From: JBAXZR01 sp041670165
GTDB taxonomy: Bacteria > Bacillota > Clostridia > Christensenellales > UBA1242
Reading direction: 5' to 3'
NCBI GenBank assembly: GCA_041670165.1
Contig: JBAXZR010000005.1
Span: 1 to 64,000, forward strand
DNA length: 64,000 nucleotides
Shown here: positions 16,705 through 25,973 of the stretch, piece after piece
Position numbering within the stretch: the first letter of the stretch is position 1
Layout: each line of letters starts with the position of its first letter
Notes under the pieces: model-generated
Database searches by the model: none
What the model saw: the letters and a program-made list of their open reading frames with translations, nothing else
Told to the model about the DNA's origin: nothing
Program-made: the position numbers and the translations under genes

Positions 16705-18218
16705 GACACAACTCCAACATCAAATTCAAGAATTTCGACTTTTGCTGATTTTAGTTTTCTTATTTTATTTTCTCTTCTCTTTTTAGTAATTTTGTAGATT
16801 AGACCAAGACACTGCAAAGATAAAATTGGCACGGTGGCAACTAATGCAATTGTTCCAAAAACACTCACCATAATGTCATTTCCAAGAGCAGTGCAAATGC
16901 CAATTACAAAAGGAAGAAGAAAAGAAGCAGACATTGAACCCGATGCAACTCCGCCAGAATCAAAAGCAATTGCACTAAAAATTCTTGGTGAGAAAAATAG
17001 AAGAATGCACATAAGTGCATAACATGGCAAAATCATGTAAAGAATGTTGATTTCAAAAATAACTCGGCAAACTGCCATAACCATTGAAACTGAAATTCCG
17101 ATTGCCAAGGTTATAAACAAAACTTTTTTTCTTATAATTCCGCTAGTAATATCTTCAATCTTTTTATTTAAAATTTGTATTGCTGGCTCTGCAAAGGCTA
17201 TAACCAATCCAAAAATTAAGCTAAGAGGAATGAGTAACCAATCATAATTTTTTGCAATTTGATAACCAATTATGCTTGATAATTTCAAATAGCCAACAGA
17301 AACTCCAGACAAAAACAATGTTAAGCCAAGATATGTATAAATTAATCCCATAACAATTTTTCTTATTCTGCTTCTTGGCAATTTTAATTCTTTTGCATTG
17401 AACACAAAAAAGATTAGTGCAATTGGTACTAAGATAATGAATATTTCAAACATATTATCAAGTATTGCTTTGCCAAAATCACCAAAAATATTGATGAAAT
17501 TTTGATTGACTGACTCAGTTATTACAGTTCTTGTAACTTCAACATTAGGTTCTATAAATAAACATAAAATCATGGTTACAATAATTGGTCCAGCACTTGT
17601 AAGAGCAATCAAACCAAAACTGTCATCTTTTGAATTTTTTGAAGCACGAACTGCAGAAATTCCAGCACCTAATGCCAAAATGAAAGGAACGGAAATTGCT
17701 CCAGAAGTAACAGCTCCCGCGTCAAAAGTTATGGCAAGCAAGCTTTCTGGAACAAAAAACATCAAAACTATAATTGTGAAATATGTGATAAAAAGAACAT
17801 AAGTAATTTTCACTTGAAAAATTATTCTTAAGACTGCAATCAACATATAAATGCTCACACCAATTGCAACGGCAATAATAAAAACCCATTTGTTTATGCT
17901 TAAAACTTGTCCAGCAAGAACCAATAAATCAGGTTCAGCCAAAGTGATAATAAATCCAAACAACAAACTGCAAATAACAAAGTTTGTAAGTTTTCGTGAT
18001 TTTGAAAGATTGCTTCCAATATTTTCTCCCATTGGTAGCATTGATCTTTCAGTTCCACGGTTAAAAAGTTCCATTCCAAAAACAAGAAAAATTGTTGAAA
18101 TAACAAAAAGTGTTAAATCATAAGCTGAAACTGGAACAATTGTTATGCTTAGAAAAATCACTATTAAAGCAATTGGCAACACAGACATCAAAGAGTCATT
18201 GAGTTTGAATTTTTTCAT
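16701..18218 (-). CDS. DUF1538 duplicated integral membrane protein
   Basis: 505 residues from the ATG at 18218, chosen because GGGAGAA lies just upstream; an in-frame ATG at 18239 is weaker. About twelve hydrophobic helices form two homologous halves. FGFIITLAEPDLLVLA in half one matches FGLVIAFAEPAIQIL in half two. The motif AITFDAGAVTSGAISVPF likewise recurs as AIAFDSGGVASGSMSASF. DUF1538 proteins look like transporters, but no substrate is established. Genetic coupling to two PII-like proteins suggests a permease gated by a nucleotide- or metabolite-sensing regulator, by analogy with AmtB-GlnK and SbtA-SbtB. Confidence 0.85.
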   Translation of the reverse strand: MKKFKLNDSLMSVLPIALIVIFLSITIVPVSAYDLTLFVISTIFLVFGMELFNRGTERSMLPMGENIGSNLSKSRKLTNFVICSLLFGFIITLAEPDLLVLAGQVLSINKWVFIIAVAIGVSIYMLIAVLRIIFQVKITYVLFITYFTIIVLMFFVPESLLAITFDAGAVTSGAISVPFILALGAGISAVRASKNSKDDSFGLIALTSAGPIIVTMILCLFIEPNVEVTRTVITESVNQNFINIFGDFGKAILDNMFEIFIILVPIALIFFVFNAKELKLPRSRIRKIVMGLIYTYLGLTLFLSGVSVGYLKLSSIIGYQIAKNYDWLLIPLSLIFGLVIAFAEPAIQILNKKIEDITSGIIRKKVLFITLAIGISVSMVMAVCRVIFEINILYMILPCYALMCILLFFSPRIFSAIAFDSGGVASGSMSASFLLPFVIGICTALGNDIMVSVFGTIALVATVPILSLQCLGLIYKITKKRRENKIRKLKSAKVEILEFDVGVVS

Positions 18219-18338
18219 CTTTCTCCCATTCAAGAGCAATTATAATTTTTTTTAAGCAAATAAGTCAATTAAACAAGGAAATTTTATTAAAATATATTAA
18301 TTCTGTAAAATTTGTTTTTAAAAAAAGTTTTTTTATAT

Positions 18339-18344
18339 TATAAT
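18339..18344 (+). promoter_or_regulatory. -10 box adjoining the ATG of the SCP2-like gene
   Basis: TATAAT six bases before the ATG at 18351; no Shine-Dalgarno sequence and only a weak -35. A leaderless transcript is likely. Confidence 0.6.
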
Positions 18345-18350
18345 TAAAGC

Positions 18351-18836
18351 ATGAAAAAATGTGTTTTAGCAAATGTAATTTTGAAATTGTTATTAAAAAG
18401 CACAATTTATGCTTTTGACAAAGACTCAGAAGTTAAAGATGAACTAAATTCTTTGCCTAAACCTTTTGTTTTAAAAATCAACATTCTTCCATTTGGACCA
18501 AGTGCACTTTTAAAAATTGAATCTAACAAAGTTGAAATTGTTAAAGCAAGTGACCGCATAAGTTTGCTTGTTGAATTTAAAAATATAAAAAATGCAAAAA
18601 AAGCACTTCTTGGCAAAGAAAGCTTGTCAAAAAGTTTTGCAAGGCATAACCTTTTGGTTAAAGGCGACATTTCTAACGCCATGGCTATAGTTAGAATAAT
18701 TAACAAAATTGAATGTTATCTCTTCCCAAGATTTATTACTAAAAAAATCAATTTGCCAAAAATCAAAAAACAATTTTGCAGTTTAAAACTTTATCTGTTT
18801 TTGCTATTTGGAAAAACCAAAAGGAGTAAAGAATGA
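18351..18836 (+). CDS. SCP2-like small protein of unknown function
   Basis: 161 residues. The middle (about 45-130) alternates strands and helices in a way that resembles the SCP2 sterol-carrier fold: ILPFGPSALLKI, DRISLLVEFKN, then RHNLLVKGDISNAMAIVRIINKIECYL. That match is by eye and moderate. The C-terminus is basic with a hydrophobic stretch. The stop overlaps the alcohol dehydrogenase start by ATGA, so both proteins are coordinately made. The mRNA is probably leaderless. The function is unknown; a lipid- or cofactor-binding partner of the dehydrogenase is one possibility. Confidence 0.6.
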   Translation: MKKCVLANVILKLLLKSTIYAFDKDSEVKDELNSLPKPFVLKINILPFGPSALLKIESNKVEIVKASDRISLLVEFKNIKNAKKALLGKESLSKSFARHNLLVKGDISNAMAIVRIINKIECYLFPRFITKKINLPKIKKQFCSLKLYLFLLFGKTKRSKE

Positions 18837-20011
18837 ACTATTTTGAATTTATAAATTCAGTAAAAATTTTGTCTGGTGAGAATGCTTTAAACAACATTCC
18901 ATATGAGCTTGATTTTTTTGGTGCAAACAATCCTTTAATTATAAGTGATAGAGGACTGGAAAAAGTTGGTTCAGTAAAACTATTAATTGATACATTGAAA
19001 AATTCAAAGCTCAACCTTGGCAATCTTTTTTTGGACATTCCAACAGATTCATCTTTTTCAACAATAAAATCAATTATTGATTTTTACAAACAAAACAATT
19101 GTGATTCTCTCATCGCTCTTGGCGGAGGTTCAGTGATTGACACCGCAAAAATTGCTAGGCTTGCACTTAGCCAAGACAAAGATAACCTTGAAGATATTAT
19201 GGGAAACGAAATTATTAAAAAAGGAAAACTAATTCCTTTTATAGTTATTCCAACAACTGCAGGAACGGGCAGTGAATGTACAAGTGTGGCTGTTATTAAA
19301 AATGAAAAAACAATGATTAAAATGGAGTTTATCTCACAAGAAATTCTTCCTAATGTTGCAGTTATTGATCCAATTTTAACAAAAAATTTACCACTTAAAC
19401 TTACTGCGAGCACTTGTATTGATGCACTTTCTCATGCAATTGAAGCTTTCAGTGGCATTCAAAAAAACATTATTTCCGATGGTTTTGCCATTTCTGCAAT
19501 CAAACTCATCAGTCAAAGTTTGCCACTTGTGATTAAGGATTCAAGTTCTTTGGAACTAAGAAACAATCTTGCTGTGGCTGCCACTCTTGCAGGAATATCC
19601 TTTTCAAATTCAATGGTAGGAGTTGTTCATGCAATTGGACACTCAATTGGGGCAGTTTGTGGAATTCCTCACGGAAACGCAATGGCAATTCTTCTTCCGC
19701 ACTGCATGAAATTCAATCTTGACACTTGTGAAAAAGAATATGCCGAACTTTTGTTATATTTAACAAATGCTGAAACATTTGCTAGCACGCCAAAAGAAAT
19801 CAGAGCAAAAAAAGCAATTGAATATGTTGAAAATTTGATTTTGATGCTTAACAAAACTGTAGGTTTGCCAATTAAACTTTCTGAATATGGTGTTTCGGAA
19901 AAAAAGTTTGATGAAATTGTAAACAAAGCATTAAACGATGGAGCAGTTATAATTAATAAAAAAAATGTAACAAGTGTAAATATCAAAAAAATTCTGAGTG
20001 AAGCTTTGTAA
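18833..20011 (+). CDS. Iron-containing alcohol dehydrogenase
   Basis: 392 residues. The NAD(P)-binding GGGSVIDTAKIARL and PTTAGTGSECTSVAVI loops are followed by the metal site DALSHAIEAFSG and VHAIGHSIGAVCGIPHGNAMAILLP. These supply the Asp and three His ligands of group III (Fe-dependent) alcohol dehydrogenases. Such enzymes interconvert short-chain or hydroxy-acid aldehydes and alcohols with NAD(P)H in fermenting anaerobes. The specific substrate cannot be told. It is translationally coupled to the small SCP2-like gene and ends at a strong terminator. Confidence 0.9.
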   Translation: MNYFEFINSVKILSGENALNNIPYELDFFGANNPLIISDRGLEKVGSVKLLIDTLKNSKLNLGNLFLDIPTDSSFSTIKSIIDFYKQNNCDSLIALGGGSVIDTAKIARLALSQDKDNLEDIMGNEIIKKGKLIPFIVIPTTAGTGSECTSVAVIKNEKTMIKMEFISQEILPNVAVIDPILTKNLPLKLTASTCIDALSHAIEAFSGIQKNIISDGFAISAIKLISQSLPLVIKDSSSLELRNNLAVAATLAGISFSNSMVGVVHAIGHSIGAVCGIPHGNAMAILLPHCMKFNLDTCEKEYAELLLYLTNAETFASTPKEIRAKKAIEYVENLILMLNKTVGLPIKLSEYGVSEKKFDEIVNKALNDGAVIINKKNVTSVNIKKILSEAL

Positions 20012-20140
20012 CTATGTGTATGTGTACTTTTTAAGGAATTAAGAATTAATATAATAATTTTTTTAAAAATACAAATTTCTTATTAACAAATCATAATAAA
20101 TAATTATTTTTCATAAGAAAAGCATTTTCTTATTATTCAA

Positions 20141-20178
20141 AAAATCTCGCATATTTTCAATTAAAGCGAGATTTTTTT
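20141..20178. terminator. Bidirectional rho-independent terminator
   Basis: AAAATCTCGC (20141-20150) pairs with GCGAGATTTT (20166-20175), 10 bp with a 15-base loop, followed by more T. It separates convergent genes. Confidence 0.8.
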
Positions 20179-20197
20179 GGGGAAACTAACAAAATTA

Positions 20198-20983
20198 TTA
20201 TTTTTTGTTTTGATATTCTTTTCTAAGCTTTTTGCAAAACTTTTTTGCATGGCTTCTGAAAAAATGATTTTCAATTTTCATAAATATTTTGTCCCCAAAG
20301 ATTTTTTTTATAAATTTAACAAGCTTGTCAACTCTTTTAAGTTTTGGACTAAGCCAAGAACCTGCAAAGTGGTGAATTGCATGTGTGTTTTCTGTCAATT
20401 CAATTTTTTCTGATACATAATTTTTTGGGCAAAAATAGTCATTTGAATAAAAATATAATCCATCTTTTAACTGTTGATTTTTATTGTTTAGTTCAATATC
20501 ATAATAAATTTTTGTAAGTGCTGAAATGATGTCAACATTTGTTGTTAAATCCATTTTTCCATTATTAACAAAATGCCTATTTTTATAATAATCAAGAAGA
20601 AGTTTTGTCCATGAATGACCTTTTTCTGAACCCATAACGGCTGTTGGAATCCAAACAGCATTTTCAAATCCAGAGAAAGCATTGTGAATTAAAAATTCAT
20701 CTAATGGCTTTGTAAGTTCAACATCAGTATCCATATATATGCCACCTTCATTAAAGAGAGCATACAAACGAGCATAGTCAGATACAAAAGCGAATTTTTT
20801 ATTTTCATAAGCTTCTTTAATAAAAGCATTTGACTCAAAGTCAATATTATCTTCGTTCCATTCTTTGATTTCATAATCAGGACAAAATCTTTTCCAACTT
20901 TCCATACATTTCTGAATTTTCTCTGATTTTGGTTTTCTACCCACCCACACATAATGTATTATTTTTGGTATCTTTTGTTCCAT
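20198..20983 (-). CDS. GT32-type glycosyltransferase (DXD motif)
   Basis: 261 residues. PKIIHYVWVGRKPKS at the N-terminus and FVSDYARLYALFNEGGIYMDTDVEL with the DXD metal/sugar-nucleotide motif (Asp85, Asp87) identify the family of capsular and LPS mannosyl/galactosyl transferases related to OCH1. It should transfer a sugar from a nucleotide donor onto a cell-surface glycan at the cytoplasmic face. The start overlaps the stop of the wecB gene by one base (TAATG), so it is in the same operon, consistent with a ManNAc-containing surface polysaccharide. Confidence 0.85.
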   Translation of the reverse strand: MEQKIPKIIHYVWVGRKPKSEKIQKCMESWKRFCPDYEIKEWNEDNIDFESNAFIKEAYENKKFAFVSDYARLYALFNEGGIYMDTDVELTKPLDEFLIHNAFSGFENAVWIPTAVMGSEKGHSWTKLLLDYYKNRHFVNNGKMDLTTNVDIISALTKIYYDIELNNKNQQLKDGLYFYSNDYFCPKNYVSEKIELTENTHAIHHFAGSWLSPKLKRVDKLVKFIKKIFGDKIFMKIENHFFRSHAKKFCKKLRKEYQNKK

Positions 20984-22092
20984 TATTGCTCTCCGTTAAA
21001 AAATTTGTTTGTAATTTCATAAATCTTTTGACTTGTTTTGCCATCGCCATAAGGGTTTACTGCTTTACTCATTTTTTCATATTCTTTTTTGTTGTCAACC
21101 AAGAGTGTAAATTCTCTATAGATATCTTCTTTGTTTACTCCAACCAATTTTAATGTGCCTGCTTCAACACCTTCTGGTCTTTCCGTTGTTGTTCTCAACA
21201 CGAGAACTGGTTTGCCAAGGTGTGGGGCTTCTTCTTGAACTCCACCACTATCAGTTAAAATCAAATAAGCTCTTGCCATGAAATTGTGGAAATCAATTAC
21301 ATCTAATGGTTCAATCAATCTTATTCTTTCATGGTTTTTTAGTTCTTCTTGTGCGGCTTTTTGAACAATTGGATTAAGGTGAACAGGATACACAACCTTG
21401 ATATCTTTATGCTCATCAACAACTTGTCTTATAGCTTTAAAAATGTTGTGAAGATTTTCTCCAAGATTTTCTCTTCTGTGTGCTGTTAAAAGAACAAGCC
21501 TACTATCCTTTGCCCAATCCAAAATCTCATTTTTGTAATTAGGGTTAACTGTTGTGTTAATTGCATCAATAACAGTGTTTCCTGTAACAAAAACATTTTT
21601 GTCTTTGTGTTCATTTAACAAAGTTTGTTTTGCAAAATTTGTTGGAGCAAAATATAGATTTGTAATTATGTCAATTGCTTGTCTATTAAATTCTTCTGGA
21701 AATGGAGAATAAATATCATAAGTTCTTAAACCTGCTTCAACATGAGCCACTTTGATTTGTAAATAATATGAAGCTAAAGCACAAACTAATGCAGTTGAAG
21801 TGTCGCCATGAACAAAAACCATATCTGGTTTTTCTTTCATTAAAACTTCTGTAAAAGAACCTAAAAGTCTTGTTGAAATGTCTGCAAGAGTTTGTCCTTG
21901 CTTCATGATTGATAAATCATAATCAGGCACAATGTTAAAACATTCAAGCACTTGATCGAGCATTTGTCTATGTTGCCCTGAAACGCAAACAATTGTTTGA
22001 ATTTTATCTTTGTGTTTTTGAAATTCTTTAACTAGTGGTGCCATTTTAATTGCTTCGGGTCTTGTTCCAAACACCATAATAATTTTTTTCAT
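20983..22092 (-). CDS. wecB: UDP-N-acetylglucosamine 2-epimerase (non-hydrolysing)
   Basis: 369 residues from the ATG at 22092, which has AAGGAAAA upstream; an in-frame ATG at 22161 would add an atypical tail. Characteristic segments are GTRPEAIKMAPL, VHGDTSTAL, HVEAGLRTYD, FPEEFNRQ, LTAHRREN, LTDSGGVQEEAP and TTERPEGVEAG. It interconverts UDP-GlcNAc and UDP-ManNAc for teichoic acid or capsule synthesis. It lies upstream of and overlaps the glycosyltransferase gene. Confidence 0.93.
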   Translation of the reverse strand: MKKIIMVFGTRPEAIKMAPLVKEFQKHKDKIQTIVCVSGQHRQMLDQVLECFNIVPDYDLSIMKQGQTLADISTRLLGSFTEVLMKEKPDMVFVHGDTSTALVCALASYYLQIKVAHVEAGLRTYDIYSPFPEEFNRQAIDIITNLYFAPTNFAKQTLLNEHKDKNVFVTGNTVIDAINTTVNPNYKNEILDWAKDSRLVLLTAHRRENLGENLHNIFKAIRQVVDEHKDIKVVYPVHLNPIVQKAAQEELKNHERIRLIEPLDVIDFHNFMARAYLILTDSGGVQEEAPHLGKPVLVLRTTTERPEGVEAGTLKLVGVNKEDIYREFTLLVDNKKEYEKMSKAVNPYGDGKTSQKIYEITNKFFNGEQ

Positions 22093-22198
22093 AATTTTTC
22101 CTTTTAAGTTGAATTGTATAACTTTCAAAGTATAATGCTTCACAAGTTTTTTTACAATCATTTTTTAATATTTAAAATTTTAAAAATTAATTAAAGTT

Positions 22199-22945
22199 TT
22201 AGTGATTATATTCAACAATTATTGGTAAGTGATCGCTGTATTCAAGTTCAAGAATATCAGAAGAAATGACATTTTCAATTAAATTATTGTTCACAATAAT
22301 GTAGTCAAACCTAAATTTCCAACCGAAATCACTGTTAAGAGTTCGAGATTTGTATGAACGCCATGAATACACTTTTGAATCAGGGTTCTTGTGCCTAAAA
22401 GTGTCTATGAAACCTTGATTTAATAAATTGGAAAGAGCTTCTCTTTCAATTGGAAGAAAGCTACTAACATGGCTACATTGTTTTGGGTGAGATAAATCTT
22501 GCTCTGTGTGAGCAATGTTTGTGTCGCCACAAACAATAATTTTGTTGTTCTTTGCTAACTTTGTTAAGTAATTTGTTAATGAAGTAAAATAATCGAGTTT
22601 ATATTGAAGTCTTTTTGCTCCATTTGGAACATAGGAATTAACAACAACATAATCATTAAAAAACAAAGTTATTGTTCTTCCTTCAATGTCGATTTCACCC
22701 ATTCCTAGCTCAACTTTTGTTGGCAAAACTTTTGTCAAAACAACTGTTCCAGAATAGCCTGCTCTTTGTCCACAATTGTAAATAATGTTGTATCCAATGT
22801 CTCCCAAAATTTGTTTGCAAATTTCTTCATTTGCTCTCACTTCTTGCAAACAGTAAATATCAGCATCATAAGACTTAAGCCATTCAACAAGCCCAATCTT
22901 TTGTGAAGCCCTTATTCCATTTATGTTGTAACTAACAATTTTCAT
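22199..22945 (-). CDS. exoA: Exodeoxyribonuclease III
   Basis: 248 residues from the ATG at 22945. The exonuclease-endonuclease-phosphatase motifs are all present: SYNINGIRAS, CLQEVRA (metal Glu), NSYVPNGAKR, CGDTNIAH, the RFDYIIVNN strand, and the catalytic SDHLPII near the end. It acts in base excision repair as an AP endonuclease and 3'-5' exonuclease on double-stranded DNA. The -10 box lies only six bases before this ATG with no ribosome site, so the mRNA is probably leaderless. Confidence 0.92.
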   Translation of the reverse strand: MKIVSYNINGIRASQKIGLVEWLKSYDADIYCLQEVRANEEICKQILGDIGYNIIYNCGQRAGYSGTVVLTKVLPTKVELGMGEIDIEGRTITLFFNDYVVVNSYVPNGAKRLQYKLDYFTSLTNYLTKLAKNNKIIVCGDTNIAHTEQDLSHPKQCSHVSSFLPIEREALSNLLNQGFIDTFRHKNPDSKVYSWRSYKSRTLNSDFGWKFRFDYIIVNNNLIENVISSDILELEYSDHLPIIVEYNH

Positions 22946-22951
22946 ACAATG

Positions 22952-22980
22952 ATTGTATCTTATATGGATTAATTGCACAA
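22952..22980 (-). promoter_or_regulatory. Promoter of exoA, leaderless geometry
   Basis: Minus strand: TTGTGC (22980-22975), a 17-base spacer, TACAAT (22957-22952), then six bases and the ATG at 22945. Confidence 0.65.
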
Positions 22981-23079
22981 TTAAATTTTTAACTAAATAA
23001 AATATTTTTACTTTTTTCTATTAAGAATAATATTAATCATTTTTTATTAATAACATTTAATTTGTATATTTGTTTAAAA

Positions 23080-23113
23080 AAAATAAAAAAGCTGAATAAT
23101 TATTACAGCTTTT
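23080..23113 (-). terminator. Rho-independent terminator of the ABC-2 operon
   Basis: AAAAGCTG (23087-23094) pairs with CAGCTTTT (23106-23113); read on the minus strand it is followed by a T-run. Confidence 0.7.
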
Positions 23114-23164
23114 ATACTAATTTACAAATAAATTCTTTTGTTAAACAATGCTAAAATTATAGTT

Positions 23165-24079
23165 TTAAATAATGGCTTTCTTTTTCTTTTTAATAAAAAC
23201 AAAGCAAAGATTTATTGTTAAGAACACTAGTGTTGAAATGGCTACAACCAAAAACATTTGCCACACTTCAACTTGACTACCAAAAAAGAACAAATTGCCA
23301 TCAAAATTGATTTTGATTGTTTCAATTACTTCAGTAGGTAACTGATTTGACATTTCTCTTAGAACTCCACCCATAAATAAATTTCTAATTAAGCCAACAC
23401 AATAAGTTCCGGGTAAACAGGAAATCAAATTTCTTATTGCAAGGCTAAATTGTGCGAGAGGCATATACGCTCCACAAATGAAACCATACATACTTGAAAC
23501 AAGAGTCGAAATTGCACTTATTCCGCCAATTGTTGAAATGTAATATTCAAAAACATTCGCAAGTGTTGATCCAAACAAACAACTGAGTATCACAACTGAA
23601 ATTATGGCTAGTACATCAACAAAACTGAAGAACCAACCGACAAATGCAAAATATACAAAGGCAAGAATCATACAAGACAAACAAATTATCATTGTTGAAA
23701 AGAAATTTGAAAACAAATAACTTAGGGAAATTACATTTTTCTTGATTGGAGCAACATAAAAATCATTGATTGTTTTGTTAAATTTGTCGCTAGCCATAAT
23801 TATGTTTGAGCAAAACGCAATTGTTACACACGAAACACCCAAGATTGAAGAGATTAGCCAGCAACCTGTGAAAGCATTCACAACTGAACCGTCAAGAACA
23901 ATGCCTTCTGGAATCATGGTAAGTAAAACACTTGAATAAACATTTTTTAAAAATGTAATAAACAAAACAACCAAAATTACTGGTGTTATAAGAGAAGGCA
24001 AAAAAGCACCTTTTTCTTTGAAATAAAGTTTGGTGTGTCTTTTTGTTAGTGTAAAAAAGTCTTTTATATTTTTATTCAT
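23165..24079 (-). CDS. ABC-2 type transporter permease
   Basis: 304 residues with six predicted membrane helices and the ABC-2 layout: a helix after the first basic segment, a large extracytoplasmic loop between helices 1 and 2, and a GAYMPLAQFSLAIRNLISCLPGTYCVGLIRNL segment near the end of the membrane region, as in DrrB/NodJ-type permeases. With the ATPase encoded just upstream (8-base overlap) it forms an exporter. Substrate could be a drug, lipid or polysaccharide; context does not decide. Confidence 0.85.
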   Translation of the reverse strand: MNKNIKDFFTLTKRHTKLYFKEKGAFLPSLITPVILVVLFITFLKNVYSSVLLTMIPEGIVLDGSVVNAFTGCWLISSILGVSCVTIAFCSNIIMASDKFNKTINDFYVAPIKKNVISLSYLFSNFFSTMIICLSCMILAFVYFAFVGWFFSFVDVLAIISVVILSCLFGSTLANVFEYYISTIGGISAISTLVSSMYGFICGAYMPLAQFSLAIRNLISCLPGTYCVGLIRNLFMGGVLREMSNQLPTEVIETIKINFDGNLFFFGSQVEVWQMFLVVAISTLVFLTINLCFVFIKKKKKAII

Positions 24080-24995
24080 CGATTGCCTCTAAATTGTTGT
24101 TTGTTACTTGCAAGAACACATCGTCCATTTTTCCTTTAACAACTTCAAAGTCTTCAAAAAATGTGGAGTGCTTAACAATTAAATCTCTGATTTGCGCAGT
24201 ATCTTCGAGTTCAATTTGAATATAGCCCTTTTTGCTTGTTGCATCATAGCCTTCATCTTTCAAAGTCGTCAAAATTTCTTTTTTCTTTTCTTTGTTATAA
24301 ATTTTCACAAAATCATTTGCATACTTTTTTTTGAGTTCGTTTGGTGAATTTTCTGCAACAATTTTGCCCTTATCTAAAATAACAACATAATCGCAGTCGC
24401 TTGCTTCTTCCATATAATGGGTTGTTAAAAAAATTGTAAGATTTTCTTTTTCTTTCAATTCATTTAAAAATTTCCAGACTTTTTGTCTTGTTTGAGGGTC
24501 AAGTCCTGTTGTTGGTTCATCTAAGATTAAAATCTTAGGGCTGTGAATAAGTGCACGAGCAATATCAATTTTTCTGTTTTGTCCACCGCTTAATTTTCTA
24601 ATTTGACGAGAAAACAAGTTTTTGAAATCTAGCTTTGAACTCAAAATTTCAAGTTTGATCTTAAATTCATTTTCGTTCATTCCATATAAAAGAGCTTTGT
24701 TTCTTAAGTTTTCAAAAACAGTTAAATTTTTGTCTAGTACTGAATTTTGGAAAACAACACCAATCTGTTTTTTTGTTTCAAAAATGTTGTTTTGTGTGTC
24801 AATACCGTTAATTAAAACATCACCTTCATCTTTTTCAAGAATGCCACAAATAATATTTATTGTGGTTGATTTTCCTGCACCGTTTGAGCCTAAAAAAGCA
24901 AAAGTTTGCCCTTCACGAACGCAAAAAGAAATGTTGTCTACAGCTTTGACTTTTCCATAACTCTTCTTTAAATTCTTAATTTCAATAATATTCAT
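24072..24995 (-). CDS. ABC transporter ATP-binding protein (DrrA/NatA type)
   Basis: 307 residues. Walker A is GSNGAGKST, the Q-loop VVFQNSVLDKNLT, the signature LSGGQNRK, Walker B LILDEPTTGLD and the switch HYMEEA. A C-terminal extension of about 90 residues with a beta-rich regulatory part (GYIQIELEDTAQIRDLI) is typical of DrrA-like exporter ATPases. It powers the permease at 23165. AGGAAG lies 5 bases before the ATG. Confidence 0.92.
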   Translation of the reverse strand: MNIIEIKNLKKSYGKVKAVDNISFCVREGQTFAFLGSNGAGKSTTINIICGILEKDEGDVLINGIDTQNNIFETKKQIGVVFQNSVLDKNLTVFENLRNKALLYGMNENEFKIKLEILSSKLDFKNLFSRQIRKLSGGQNRKIDIARALIHSPKILILDEPTTGLDPQTRQKVWKFLNELKEKENLTIFLTTHYMEEASDCDYVVILDKGKIVAENSPNELKKKYANDFVKIYNKEKKKEILTTLKDEGYDATSKKGYIQIELEDTAQIRDLIVKHSTFFEDFEVVKGKMDDVFLQVTNNNLEAIDE

Positions 24996-25059
24996 TTATT
25001 CTTCCTAAAAAGTATATTAAATCTTTAGTGAAATATTGTCAATTTATTTTAAATAGTAT

Positions 25060-25085
25060 AATAAAAAATGCCAATTCAATTGGCA
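25060..25085 (-). terminator. Rho-independent terminator of tcdA
   Basis: TGCCAAT (25069-25075) and ATTGGCA (25079-25085) form a 7-bp stem with a 3-base loop. On the minus strand a T-run follows. Confidence 0.65.
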
Positions 25086-25165
25086 GAGAGTGAAAATTAA
25101 TAATTAAATCATTATTTTATTTATTGAATTTAAGTATTTAACTAAAAATAATATATAGTAAAAGT

Positions 25166-25936
25166 TTAACTTAAATTTATTCCATTTCCCTTGACACCAG
25201 TGATATCTTTGATGACTTCACCGGCTAGTATAAGTCCAGCTACAGACGGAACAAATGCGTTGCTACTAGGAATTTGTTTCCTAATTTTACAATTTTTTTC
25301 AGTTATTTCAGTGCAATCACAATCAGATTTGCAATTTTCTTGGACGGGTGTCATTGCGTTTTCTTTTGAATAAACAACTTTGAGTGAATCTATGTTGTTT
25401 TCTTTGCAAAGTTTTCTCATTACTTTAGCAAGGGGACAAATGCTTGTTTTATATATGTCAGAAACAATGAAAGCGGTTGGATCAACTTTGTTTCCTGCAC
25501 CCATACAGCTAATAACAGGAATGTTACATTTTTTTGCATTGCGAACAATTTCTATTTTGCCAGTTACTGTGTCAATTGCGTCAACGATATAATTATATTT
25601 TGAAAAATCAAATTGAGATGAAGTTTCAGGGGTGTAAAAGCACTTGAATTTGGTAACTTCGCAATTTGGATTAATTTCATGAATTCTTTCTTCACTAGCA
25701 TCAACTTTATCTTTTCCAATTGTTTTGCTTGTGGCAAAAATTTGTCTATTTAAGTTTGTTAAACAGATTTTGTCATCATCAATAATATCAATTTTTCCAA
25801 TCCCACTTCTCACCAAAGCTTCAACGACATAACCTCCAACCCCGCCAATACCAAAAACTGCGACATGAGAATTATATAGTTTCTCCATGCCATCTTTGCC
25901 AAACATAAGTTGAGTTCTAGAAAATTGATTTTGCAT
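25166..25936 (-). CDS. tcdA: tRNA threonylcarbamoyladenosine dehydratase (TcdA/CsdL), E1-like
   Basis: 256 residues. The MoeB/ThiF-type Rossmann fold starts with FSRTQLMFGKDGMEKL and the nucleotide loop GIGGVGGYVVEALVRSG. It continues with DDDKICLTNLNRQ, DAIDTVTGK and SCMGAGNKVDPT, as in TcdA, which cyclises t6A37 to ct6A in ANN-decoding tRNAs using ATP. The segment NCKSDCDCTEITEKNC adds four clustered cysteines, unusual for the family and possibly a metal site. The promoter abuts the ATG (7 bases), with no ribosome binding site, so the mRNA looks leaderless. Confidence 0.87.
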   Translation of the reverse strand: MQNQFSRTQLMFGKDGMEKLYNSHVAVFGIGGVGGYVVEALVRSGIGKIDIIDDDKICLTNLNRQIFATSKTIGKDKVDASEERIHEINPNCEVTKFKCFYTPETSSQFDFSKYNYIVDAIDTVTGKIEIVRNAKKCNIPVISCMGAGNKVDPTAFIVSDIYKTSICPLAKVMRKLCKENNIDSLKVVYSKENAMTPVQENCKSDCDCTEITEKNCKIRKQIPSSNAFVPSVAGLILAGEVIKDITGVKGNGINLS

Positions 25937-25943
25937 AATAATT

Positions 25944-25973
25944 ATTATATCAATAGTTTTCTTTGCAAGTCAA
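25944..25973 (-). promoter_or_regulatory. Promoter of tcdA, leaderless geometry
   Basis: Minus strand: TTGACT (25973-25968), an 18-base spacer, TATAAT (25949-25944), seven bases, then the ATG at 25936. Confidence 0.75.
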
